Source of the DNA: Symbiodinium natans
Lineage: Eukaryota > Sar > Dinophyceae > Suessiales > Symbiodiniaceae
Reading direction: 5' to 3'
DNA: 64,000 nt
Assembly: GCA_905221605.1 (NCBI GenBank)
Contig: CAJNDS010002312.1
Span: 317,001-381,000 of the forward strand
Below the pieces are notes generated by a model that ran no database searches, was not told where the DNA came from, and saw only the letters and a program-made list of their open reading frames with translations. Each line of letters starts with the position of its first letter. Position 1 is the first letter of the stretch. A program made the position numbers and the translations under genes. Positions 35,184 to 46,869 of the stretch are shown piece by piece.

Positions 35184-36600
35184 CTCTGCTGCACGCCCAC
35201 TTGACGCCTCTGCAGGCCGACAGTGTCTGCTGGCTGCTGAGTCGCCCTCACTTCAAGGCGAACCCTTCTCTGTCGACTTCATTTCGGAAACGGCACTGTG
35301 TTCGGCACCTAATGGCGTTGGGGATTGGGTCCAAACGCCCCGCAGCTGACAGAAAAATGCGGCGGTCAAGCAAGCTCAGCATTCGAGGATACCTGGTACA
35401 GTTCGAGGGAAAAACTACTGGAGGGTCCCGACAAACTGGACAAAAGGTTGAGCCACTCTAAGTTTGAGGCTGGAGGGATAGCAGTTGGTATCAGTGCCGT
35501 GCACGGCTGTGCTGAGCTTTTCTCATCTTCACAGCACCAGGGATCGTGGAAGGGAACTCCCCAGCATGGAATGAAGAGATATGATGGAAAATAAGCTCAC
35601 GTCGACTATGCTGTCAGGTTGCCTGTAGAAAGGCAATAATCCGACTTATAACGACCGGACTCAAGATCGCGAGCTGACATTTCTGATTTCCGATGTAATA
35701 TCGAGTAGACATGTTCATTGTATCGCCGAGGCCTTGAGCTGTAGGAATGTTTTGGGAGTCTCAGGTACCCAGCATTACCCAGCCACCCTTCACGCCCCTA
35801 AATAGGGACGTGTTCTAAGCATGTGAGTCCGAGGCTAACAACCCCACCCCCCCCCACCCCTACACCCGCCACCCCGGAGCTCCCCTCCACCTCCTCACTA
35901 GGCCCGAGTTTTGGGAAGCAAACCTACCACTTAATTATTAATCCCAATCCCAGGCCCGGACAGCTAAGCGGGCTTCATGGAGCTTAGGGGTTGTAGGTTC
36001 TGAGGATTCAAGTTCAAATCTTCTGCAGGCCGCTTACGCATCCGGGCTTGCTTGTTTTGAGGTCGTCGAGGGCTGTTGAAGAGCTCGGAGTGAGCCACGC
36101 AAGGGGGCAGGTTAGGTTGGGAAGTTCGGGCATGTTGTCTTGGGGAATGGAAGCTGTGGAAGCTAGAGCTTGACTCGGCATGTCGCGCGGCCGAGGTGGG
36201 TCGCTTGGCGTTAAAATGAATTTTTACACCCGACGAAGTGAAGCCCCACGATAGTCGCGACGACGAAGGGTTACAGTCCGGCACAGAGCACTGGGAATCG
36301 TTTCCGTCGCTACCCGCACACTCATAAATACGCTGCAGACGAGGGCTGACCGTGTTGACAGCCCCATCCAACCAACCAGCGCCATGCTTCTGACACTTGC
36401 GACTTGAAAATAATAAACATGGGTTGCGTTTCCTCAAACACACTGGCACTATCCTCGCATAGCCTTCGCGGTGGACTCTGCACCAAGGTGACACCGTGAC
36501 ACGACTTTGTGAAACCGATGAATTGAACGGCATGCAAGTGATGCAAGTGGAGGATGCTGACGCTGTGGCAGAGTGCCACGTCTGCACTAGCGGTATGTAC
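35184..36600. other. Intergenic region with dispersed repeat
   Basis: Upstream of RLP24. It holds a C-rich stretch at 35845-35890 and a 26-bp dispersed repeat at 36191-36216. No host-gene exon was recognised, and the open minus frame at 35964-36602 has no domain. Confidence 0.45.
36191..36216. repeat. Dispersed repeat, copy 1 (CCGAGGYGGGTCGCTTRGCG)
   Basis: The 26 bases match 60528-60553 at 23 positions, in the same orientation. The flanks diverge after a few bases. It is probably the conserved core of an interspersed element. Confidence 0.65.
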
Positions 36601-37850
36601 AAGCATTTCTATATTAAACGGTGCATTTCACCTAGCAGGAACTCTCAGCGATGGTCTGGGTTCGTCGGACGATCCTGAAACAAAAGTGTGCAGAAAAGCG
36701 CCCACGTCTCAAGGCATTCTGGGGGCCTCGTGCAACTGGACGAACGATGGGAACGTCCTCTGTCGCAGCCGGTCCAGCTCCTGCGAACTTTGCTAGGCAG
36801 GCAATTGCTGTGCATGTTGCCATCTCCTTCTCATGGCTTTATGCATGGCAGGATATGGAGATGGTCTCGGGGATGGGACGGAGCGATGGTCCTTGTGCAA
36901 GATCTCAATTTCTTCGGTGTTTTTCTTGGCCTTCGGTTAAAATAAACTGACTGGCCTTCACGCGAAGCAAACAAGCAAGGCGAGAATCTGTTAGAACTGA
37001 GTTGGAGGCAACTTCCATGAGCTTCTGGCGGCTTCGCAACTGAGCGGCAATGTGAAAAGGCTTGTCTGCGGATTGTTGAAGACTTCAGCATCTTCAGCCG
37101 GATGCTGGGAACATGAGGCCAACGCCTCTTTGAAGGCAGCATGTGCTGCCTTTGCTGCCCCCTCGTCCTCCTGACACCGAGAGAAGCAGCAAGGGAGTGC
37201 AACCACACACATCGCTTCACCCACAGGCACTGAAACCAAAAACGCATGAATGGCAAATCAGCCGTCCTCAACGCGGCCACCCCCTCCAGTCTTCTGTGGT
37301 TGGCCAGAGGGTGCACGCAGGCGCCGAATGTGCTCTCTTTGGATCACGTTCTGCTGGAGTTCTCGAAGCTTCCTGGCCATGCGGAAAATAGTACTTGGAC
37401 TTACTGGCAGGATCTGGCAGACCAGTGCAGGCGACATAAACTTTGCAAGAGTGGCTTCTCCAGCATTCCATTCTCGTTTTTTCCTCGGTGCACTGTGAGG
37501 TCCATCTATTTCGAGTCGGTCGTCCTCTACACAAAAAAGAAAGAAGCAAAGACCGAGAGAGAGAGAGAGAGAGAGTGCGGCACAAAGGGTGACCCCAACT
37601 GCCCGCATCGTTGTGGGATCTGGTGGGCGACATATGACTTATGACCCCTCACACTTCTGACAAGTGGCTTAGCTTGGCCGCATGGGCGAGCATTGCAAAC
37701 TGCTTCTTCAGTGCCTTGAATTGCATTGAAGAGCGCACTTTCGCAGCTACTTCGTCTGGCAGCCTGTCCCACACAAGCCTGTTCCTTCTTCTCGGTCGCT
37801 TCAGAGAGATGCTCGATCTTCCCTGGACTTTGGTTTGAGGCAACTCCAGG
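36600..37850 (-). CDS. Unidentified basic, partly helical protein, multi-exon
   Basis: Minus-strand exon-like segments: an exon at about 37830-37649 with RRRNRLVWDRLPDEVAAKV and QFKALKKQFAMLAHAAKL; VEDDRLEIDGPHSAPRKKRE (about 37530-37470); FRMARKLRELQQNVIQREHI (about 37390-37325); and ECQEDEGAAKAAHAAFKEAL-like sequence with EDAEVFNNPQTSLF (about 37180-37050). All are rich in Lys, Arg and Glu. No named domain is apparent. A GA microsatellite at 37555-37575 lies in one of its introns. This could be one gene or the start of the next. Confidence 0.45.
37555..37575. repeat. (GA)n microsatellite
   Basis: About ten GA units on the plus strand, preceded by an A-rich purine stretch and followed by GTGCGGCAC. 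Confidence 0.85.
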
Positions 37851-38089
37851 TGACATTTCCGATATTTCCCGTACCCGTGCGGCTCAAGGAAGCTGAGTGG
37901 GATACGTTCAAGCAGATCCGACTCCGCTTTGTTTCTGCCTGGAAGCTGCAACACAACGCCAGCAACCCCGGGCCAAAAGGCCGAACATGCCACGCCCGAC
38001 TCCTGCTAGTGGCTGCTACTCGTAGTGTTGAATCAGACGTGCATAATAAAGCTGCGGGCTATTTTTCGGGCTTGCACTCCCTGAGGTTC

Positions 38090-38320
38090 GGCTAGGGTAT
38101 GTCAGGTTCGGGGCTTCAAATGCAGCTTGAACATGCTTGAGCTGCTCTCGGTTTAGGGATTTGAGGTTGCAGTGCTGTGGGTTTCGGGTGTCTTTGGCTT
38201 GCACTGCTCTGGAATTTGCTTTTGGATTTGCGCTCCGCTGAGTTTCGGGTTTTGGCTTCTGGGTTTGCGCTTCTGCGGGCCTGGGCTTGGGGTTCCGGGA
38301 TGTTCCGGGTTCCTGGTGTT
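38090..38320. repeat. Degenerate TTTCGGG/TTTAGGG-like tract
   Basis: The plus strand repeats short G-rich words such as GGTTTAGGG, GGGTTTCGGG, GAGTTTCGGGTTTTGG and GGGGTTCCGGG at irregular 8-20 base spacing. It resembles decayed telomere-type repeat, but no perfect array is left. The Pro/Lys-rich minus reading is a by-product. Confidence 0.5.
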
Positions 38321-38439
38321 GAGCATGTGGGGTCGATGGTTGGAGGTAAAATACCCTCTGGGTGACTGTAGTGTTGTTTGTCCTGACGGAGAGCACTGAA
38401 CCGAACAACAAGGAACGAGTAACCCACTACCGAGGGCTA

Positions 38440-41400
38440 CCATCTCTGTTCGCTGCCATTCGCTCTGAGATGTCCTGCCTTCCTCGCCACCTTTGAGAAG
38501 CGATTGCAAGTCCTGAAGCCGAAGGTCGGTCACATGACAAAGAAAGCAAGCCACCAGCGCCCAGCCATCACGAGTCGATCATGCCATTACATGTCATCAG
38601 CCTTCGTAACCCGGAGCATGTGCACATCTTTGGTGCGCTCCTGCCAGAAAAAGGAGTCTCCATGGCGCCCGCTCCACTATCACATCAAAACATATCACAA
38701 CCCTGTCAGGTACCTCGAGGTCGGTTGTTTGAAGAGCCAGCATCTCATGCTCCCAGTCCAAAGTGCTCAGAGACTTTCTGAACTCCTCAGGTGCTCAGTG
38801 CATGTTCTGGTACTGCGTGCAACACAGCTCGGTGGGTCCTTGATCTTTGTGAGGATGTGCACCTTGTCCTTGCCAAGTTCCGTTATCCTCCTGTTGCGTG
38901 ACTCCACGACCTGCGCGAGTGATCAATGAATCAAGCCCACGCTGAACATGTTTTTGTGCACCCTCTCCTCTTGATCAATGACTATCGCATCTGAGTAGTC
39001 CGTGACCACTGCAGCTTGCGGAACTTCAACCTGGAACATGCATCTCGACATCTTGTTCGTCGATAGCGCAGAGCTGCTACATATAAGTGCAAACAAACGG
39101 CACACATGCCCCTACAACTGAGGATGCCCCCTGCACCCCCACTCTTTGTGCTTGTTGCGTTGGTCCCATTGGCTTGCCTGGCCCTGTTTTAGTTTGAAGA
39201 GAATCTCGATATCGTAGAGCTCGCGGCCCATCAGCGCCTCGAAAGTCAGAGTACCACGTGCACCATGTGGGCTCAGTACTGGTATGTACTGGTTGTCTTG
39301 ACACCGGTGCTCCTTGTGCTCTCGGAGCTCCCTCTCAAGCCGGTCGAAGTCTGCCTTGGCTTCCATGCACCTCGGGTGTCGTAGTGTGGTATGGCGTGGA
39401 GAACGCTGCGGAGTAGCAGATGATGGCGCGCATCTTCGATCTTGGAAGCAGGCTCGCGCTCCAAGTGCCCGAGGAAGCCGCCCATCTCGCCGAGCACGGC
39501 AGCCTGGGTGTTGACATGTGTTAAGTTTGGCAGCTCGCCACCAGACTCGATTTGTCTGTGTGTGCGTGTATGGCTGATGTGCTGGGGCAGCGGCACCCCT
39601 TGCAACTTCAGTCTCTGCTTGGAGCTTCTCTGCCCGAAGCTCCAGCATCCGATTGAAGCTGTCCTCTCACAAAAAATTCCAAAAAACCTCTAATTCAGAA
39701 TTTACAATTCGAGAGGGTCGATTCTGTCAACCGTGTGTCTATTAATTCAGATGTCTCAACTCAAAATCTCTGACCAGCTCTGAACTGTCTGATTCTCCCC
39801 CAGCGGGTCCTCATCAACGCCTTCTGGGCAGTCCTATAACGCACTTTCAAGAACTTTCTAACAAAAGTCGATCGTTCCAACGCAGGTGAGCAAAAGGCCC
39901 TGAAAGGCCTCGAAGCTTATGTCGTCCTCTACCTGGGCATGCGCCACTTTTTGCCTCAGAGTGCAGTCATGTAGCGGTCGATAAGATCTGAAGCTGTGGG
40001 CGTCATTCCTTTCCAGGTCTCGGGCTCGACCCCCAGATCCGGGTATGGATCGGATGCTCCTTCCTGGCACAAGCGTTGCCACGTGTTGCAGTTTAGGTTG
40101 TTCAGGGCATCGGACCAATGTTTGATCGCGGTTTACCGTTGCCACAAGTGTAGGGAATGAAGCTCGGAATGCAGGATGTGCGTGTCCAAGGGCTTGAGAC
40201 ATGCCTCCACGAGGTTGAAGGAAGGTACGCCCTTCGGGATTCCCACTGTCGAGGCCTTGGGAGGCAAAATGAGGGGGGGAAGGCAGGCTGAAGAGGTCCG
40301 GAATGAAACACGATGAGCTATGAAGGCTCGCAAGAATCAACAAAGGCATCGGCGCTGCGCCGGGTCCGCCCTCCGTCTTCCGAAGCGAAGGACTTTGCCT
40401 CGGGCGTGGATGAAAGATGTTGGAAGTGACGAACCGTGCTGCAGCACAAAACAAGTCAACAATCAGGAAAAACGGAGTGGCCAACTCGATTCAGCTCCTT
40501 CTTCTTGCGGAATAACCTACACTGTGGTGAAGGGTGGTGTGCGAATCAGTGCTGTTATACAGAGAAGGTCATGATTCATGATTTATTCATTCTCAGCCAG
40601 TGCTTCCACTGAGGTGCAGTCTGGAGAAGCGCCGTGATGGCCTTGGCAAGAAGGATCGTCTTTCTTGAATTTCTGTTTCAATCCAGACTCCGTGGAGAAC
40701 TTTCAGGCGCGGGCGTTGGCCTCGAGGGTGGAATTGGCAAATGCCTGCCTGAAGTGTTGTGCCGAGGAGACCTGCAGCCCAACACGCTTAGGACGGCTTG
40801 ATGTGCCCTGGAGTGTTGAGATCCACCTCCTTCTCGTACCGCACACGGTCATCCTTGCCAACATGATTCCCCGTACAGGCCAGCACTGAAGCTAAGAAAC
40901 CGAACCACTTTTTGTTCAAACAGCGAAGTGGGGTGAGAAGGCCTGTTCCCCTTTTGCCTTTTGCACTTCCGCAGAGAAGGCCTTTCAGATTAGAGCGCAC
41001 GCAATGATGAACATCGGGGCAACAACTACGGCACAGGCTCAGACGCTGAATCGCGTGTCGCATGCTAGCACAGTCTGCTGCGCAGATGCCTTGGCCAAGC
41101 CAAAAAACAAAAAAAGTGTGACTGATGCGCAGCAACACTCCAGTTTGTGCCCCTAACCAAGGCTTTAAGGCTGTTGCCAAATCGAACTGGGCTTGCTCGC
41201 GAACGAGGTTGTCTTCTACGTTTTGCAGCAGCGCCAGCTGCAAGCGAGCACAATACCTTTCGATCACTGCGACAATTGCTATCTTCGTCGTTGGGTGCTG
41301 AAGTTTGCTGGCCATGCGCTCCATCAGGGCAGTGACATACCCGAGGTGCTCGAGAACTGCTGGGGACAGCACAGCTCTTGGCACAGAAACTTGGCATCGT

Positions 41401-44400
41401 GGGCGAAACCTTGCTGCTGAGCTGCCATTGCAATTCTACGTAAAGTGCAAAGTGAATCCATCTACAGTGACAGCACTTAACAGAGAAAACAGTGGGAGCT
41501 CGGCCGAGAGCTGACACCCAAAAGTGCGAAGGGGCAAACAATTTACCAAGAAATTCAGGGTACTCTCGGGGTGTGAGGCTGCATTTTTGAAAGAAACGGG
41601 CTCCTCAACTTTAAGAACTCGCGGGTATCCTCACCTGGAATTATCGCTTTCTTATCCAGCACTGTCAGCGTACCCTCAGTATGCGTACGAAGAGTAGGAA
41701 GAGTGTGATCTCAGCCGAGCACGCTCGTGATGCAGCTTCTTCAGGAGGCCTTCGAACTGCAGAGTCCTGGGGGGCTCTATGCAACATTTCTGAGGCCTTC
41801 GAGGCCATGCCTCTGTCCCGACTATGTCTTTGTCGGCAGAACTGGGGCTCCCCACAACTCTTGCACACCTGCACGGAGAGTCTTCCTGGCACTCCCCAGG
41901 CTCACCAGTACGACCAAGAGCATGCCAAACAGTGCCGGCGAGACAGCTCCGCGGACAGTTGCTTCTTGTATGCATCCTGTGCCTCGGCAAGAGCCTGCAG
42001 TAATAAGGCGGGCAGCGCGCACACGGTCAGCCCGTGACTCAACTGCAAAGAGTGATGCGACAAAACCAAGGGCCTTCTCTTTTGCCTGGTACTCCGCAAA
42101 CGCAAGCTTTTGAGCCTCGGACCTCGTGCTGGCAGGGCTGATCCCAGATCTGAAGGGGTCACGCTTTGTCGAAGCTGAGACATGGGCATATCTTCCTCCG
42201 GTATCTCGTCCATCCATGGCTCTTTGTCAAGAACGATCTCCAGCGGGGTGAGGTCCTGCGTAACTTTTGAACGCATGTTGTTTTTGTCGTAACGTGAAGA
42301 TGTGCTATGTTCTGAAGTGTTCCCTACACACCTTCAAAATGTTTGGGTGTTGCTTCGAAGGCATCGGCAATCCCTGCTGCCTTCTTCGTCTTCAACGTCC
42401 CACCCATCATCTGCACCTCTCTCAGCAGTGCTACAAGCTTGGCTGCAAACTCTTATGGTGGTTTTTGGTATCTTGGAAATCCTGGGGACATGTGCAGTAG
42501 GCGGCTGACCAGCGCACGCTGGCCAGCATCATTCTCGCGGAGCTGTCGCAAGCGTTCCTCGAGTGGAGCTGCATGCAAAATGCTGACTAGTGACAGTCTT
42601 GTCCCTTCCCTGTTTGAATTTTGAATGACTTTAGGTTGCCCCATGGAGCAACACTGGTGCAATGTGGAGCCCTGAAAGTCCTCCTCTTTAGCCGCTGCTT
42701 CTTCCATGGCTTTCTTCCTTTGTCGTGCTATCATGAGGCCCAAGCATTGCCATTGCGGCATGTAGTGTCACTACGCCGCTAGTATGTTGATATGTGTTGT
42801 GGCGTGATCCAGCAAACAGCTGCACTAGGCCAGCAGCTCTTCTGGTGAGATCCACTTCTCAACTGTAATCTCATGGTCCTTGCATGGAAGCACGATCGCG
42901 AAGCAACATGACACTTCAGCCAAAAAAGCCTCAAAATCAGCATATGCGGGCCAAGTGTCCTGAACCTTGAGGACAGAGTCTGCATCCTCCACCTCTTGCA
43001 GAGTTGGCTCTGGAACCTCCTCCTCAATCTGAAGCTCCTTAAGCTACGGGCAATGTCTACATCGGAGAAAAAAGGGCTCTGCGCATCTTCATCCAGCATG
43101 TGTTTGCCAGGTTTCTCCCAGAATTTGACGAATGCGGCTGCATTTTTCCTTGATGCCATCCTTAGAGCGGGAAGTGGCAGACAGGGCTGGGCAGGTGCTG
43201 CGGTTCCTAAGGGGTTCACGATGATGTTCTTCTTGTCACCCTGGCAGGCCTGCCATCTGCTTGCTCTTTGTGGAGAGATTGCCTTTTGTGCCCCTTTCTT
43301 GCACCATGTGGCCTTGAAGAGTTCATTGAAGTGCAAGCGGTAGTCTGCCGACAACGATTGCAGCAGGTGGATCTGCCACAGCAATGTCAATGCTCCCACT
43401 GTTCTCCAACATCTCGACAAGGCGGCTGACTAAATTAACTTGCCTGCAGCCGGCGGCGGCTATTTGTAACGAGCTCGAAGGGCTCATACAGATACTTCTG
43501 CTCTTCGGCCACAATCTTGGCAGCTGCTCAGATTCAGACAAAAGGTGCAGCTATCATGTCAACGGCTTCGAGTGCTCATGCGAGCGCCCGGCGGAATCAG
43601 CACTGGTACCGCCTCCTGTGTCATCGACAACTTTCACACCTGAAGGTGGGAAGTTCGTATGGTGGGGGAAGATGCAATCATCCATGGCATGCTGACTGGT
43701 ATTTCTGACCTCCAGTATCATCTGACTTCTCCCTACCCTCCTTGGCTGCTTTGGCATCTTTCTCCTCCAAATGCAGCAACCCTACGGGACCCTACGGCGC
43801 ATAATGCTTGTCTATTGGACAAGGATTTTTGCGAACATGTTGACTGACATATGACATAGGACATAGGAGTGATGCAATGGGCAGTGGTAATCGCTTCTAA
43901 AGACTCTCGTGCCAATTATTGCCTTCTGCTTCTCTGCTTCCTTCTCTGCCTTGGAAAGTTCAAGGCATCTTGACCCCGGCTGTCTTGAAGTGGAATAGGT
44001 CACATGACATCTGCATTGCTAAATCCTCGAGCTGCTGGCAGCAGCTTTCTTCTCCCTCAGCTCTGATTTCCATGGGGGCTCATTATTGGATTTATTGCTG
44101 TGAAGCACGTTAAGTACAGTAAGACATGCACAAGTGCAGAACTCAGAGCAGGCCAAGGATCAGTTGCGCTTGCTTTGCTTGTGCCTCGATCTCAGCGAGC
44201 TGCTTCGCTCGCGCCTCAGCCGCCTCCCGCAGCATGGGAATCTTCAACGACAACAACGAGAGCACGGACAGATGCCTTGGTGTTGGAGGCCGGCCACCAG
44301 TTTACAATGTACTGCTCTCGACCTTGCGGCTCACAAGCCATCACCGACTCATGGTCGGACGGGTGCATGTCGCCTGTGGTGAAGTGATCCTCATCCAGCA

Positions 44401-46600
44401 CCATGTCGTTGCGTAGTTCGGGTGGGCAGTTGCTGCGCAGCCTGTCAAAGCCAGCACTCCAGGCTTGTTGCACCAAGTACATGGCGCAACGGCTGGAAAT
44501 CAACCATGTTCAAGGCATCTAAGTGCCGCGCATCTGGAGCTCCAGCTGCTCACTGCGCCGCAGCATTCGGAGCTTGCGAGTCACTGTGCTCTCCTCCTCC
44601 CAAAAAACATCAAATCAATCTTTCCAGAACGATGCTTGTGGGGGGGCGATAATTTCTGGGATGAACTTCTGGGAAGGCTGGGGATGCTGTGGCCAGAACG
44701 AGGCCTCCCAGGAAGCTCTGTCAAGGATAGTTGCATCTAGCGGCTCTAGCGTTCTTTTTGGGTTTGGGAGCCTGTATCCCTGCAATTCTCTGCATGATGT
44801 AGATTGGTATGCTAGCCGTGCTGCCGCCCCCCCTGCGACCTTAACCCCCATGTCTTGGGTTCGAGGCCAAGGTCCCACATGTGAGCGATTGCCAATGATG
44901 GGAAGCGCACATTGAAAACACTAACAATTTCAGCATGTTGCAAACGAGCCATGTTTGCGCATTTGGTGGCCCATGGTGGTCCTCACTGACTGTCCGCTCC
45001 GGATAGTTGGAGACCGCCAGGCTGGAAGTCAAGGACGTGATCTGACAGCCTTTGCCACGCATGGGATCCCAGAACCTCAGCGGGCTCCAACGCATTGCAC
45101 AAGAAGAGAGAAAGAGAAAGAAACAGAGAGAGAGAGGGAGAGAGCGAGGAAGAGACAGAGAGAAGGAGAACAAGGAGAGGCCATCTTCCCACGGCCATTG
45201 GGTCTGGCACTCCTTGATGAGCCGATCCCGCACGAGCTGCCTCCAGTGATTTTGATGGAGCCCTGTGAAAAATTGTGGGAACATTGATGGCATCTCAGCC
45301 AACCTCGCAACGTTCTGATGCTCGATGTCAGCGCGAAGCTCATCGCAGCGCTCCTGCCAAACCCCAAGGCATTATCACTAAGGGCTTCAGGGGCAACATA
45401 TAAAAGGCCGTGTACCAGTGCCCTCCCATCACAGCATGTCCAGCACTCACCCCTCAATATGTTTCTTTTGCTGTTGCCGCATTGCCTCCTCTTTCATGCA
45501 CACTGGATGCTCAATTGCGATGCTGCTCCATTGTGATCTCTTTGTGACCTCTTTGTGATCTCTTGTATGTCCTTGGTCTTGGACGCGATGGCGAAGCGCT
45601 CCTCGAAGTCGACGCAAAACTCGCTGCGGTCCAGCCTTAATGTCCCCATCTTCTCCCATATCTTCCATCATGTCATGATATGACGTGGAGAAAGCAGCCA
45701 GAGTATTAGAAGGTTGCCCCCGGCACACCGTCGATTTCCCAGGCTAGTAAAGTAAAGGCGATGCCATGCGATGCCACTCCCCCTGACAAATCTGACAATA
45801 AGAGATCGAAACTTTCAAATCTTTCAACACCTCCCAAGAGAAAAAGAAATGGAGAACCCTTTCTGCCATTCCGCCAACCCCATTTTCTTCTTACTATTCT
45901 ACGACATTACTCTTATTCAGTCTCGGGTGCCTCGCCTTTATGGTTCAAGCCTGTCGGACTAGTCAGTCACATGGGGAACGACCCACGAACCTTGATGCGG
46001 GGTGGGTTCTGAACTCCTGTTATTTGATGCAGCATCATTTGCATGGCATTTCATGGCTAGCAAAATCAAGATAAGCGGAATCGTTTGACTGGTTTGCAGA
46101 CACATCTCTGGGGCTGGCACTTTTCGAGGTCCGGAGCGTTTGCATTGTGGTCGACGAGGATGCGAAGCTTTTTGCGCAGAGCTTCAATCTGCAAGATTTT
46201 GCACCGTGAGACTTACTAGATCATCTAGCCAGTCTCCATTTCGGATTGCGAGTCTGTCATGAGTCATGAGAGGTCATGTCCTGCTTGTTAATTAACTTAA
46301 TCAAGAGCGTCGTGAGTGCACGTTTGGCGTTGAGAACGACAACGACTTCAACGTGCCTCGTGCGCCATCAGTTTGCGCTTAGCGGCTGCCTCTTCCTGGA
46401 AGGCCGCAGCGCTCCGCAGCATGTTGCCGATGTTGTCGATCCCATGCGCTGCGATGAGCTGAGCGCTGCACGGAAAGCTCCACCTCCTGCCACGCAGAAA
46501 GCACATGAAAGCACTCTCGCTGTGTGCCTGCACTTGCCCTCTATGCCTGTGCACTCGCAGCTTTCCACCAAGCACACTGCTGCTGCATTTCAACATGTCG
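38440..46600 (-). CDS. CFAP43/CFAP44-like axonemal protein, C-terminal coiled-coil part
   Basis: Minus-strand exon-like segments in order: AFQEEAAAKRKLMAHEAR (about 46425-46365); IEALRKKLRILVDHNANAPD (about 46197-46130); SEFCVDFEERFAIASKTKDI (about 45630-45565); ERCDELRADIEHQNVARLAE (about 45355-45295); EEEVPEPTLQEVEDADSVLK with DTWPAYADFEAFLAEV (about 43035-42910); LEERLRQLRENDAGQRALVS (about 42565-42500); REVQMMGGTLKTKKAAGIAD (about 42430-42365); DKEPWMDEIPEEDMPMSQL (about 42230-42170); STRSEAQKLAFAEYQAKEKA; AEAQDAYKKQLSAEL; ADFDRLERELREHKEH and LTFEALMGRELYDIEILFKL (about 39360-39190); EFRKSLSTLDWEHEMLALQT (about 38790-38720); and ERTKDVHMLRVTKADDM (38650-38600). The LR..LL..N..P, PEWM..PEE and LRVTK motifs fit my memory of the helical half of CFAP43/44, flagellar proteins tethering inner-arm dynein f. 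The match is from memory, so the name is provisional. Confidence 0.5.
45100..45180. repeat. Purine tract
   Basis: An 80-bp GA-rich stretch on the plus strand with AGAGAAAG and GAGAGAGG units, intronic to the CFAP43/44-like gene. Confidence 0.8.
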
Positions 46601-46869
46601 CGGATCTAGATTTTGCAAGGCTCTTTTTGTTCAGGACTTGTGTGTTGCTTGAGCAGAAAGGAGCTAGGAAATCATAGGAACCTCGTCGTCTCCAGCAGCA
46701 GCGTCACCGCCTTAGTCTTGAAGCATCTTCACATGCTATCAGGAATGTAGCGAAGGAAGACGCAAAAGTAGCAACTTCTCTGGCCTGCTGCAGGCGGCGA
46801 CCATGCGGGGAAGGCATTGATGTCCGTGTCATCCAGCCTGGCAATGAAAGAGCATTGTCAAGGCGCTGA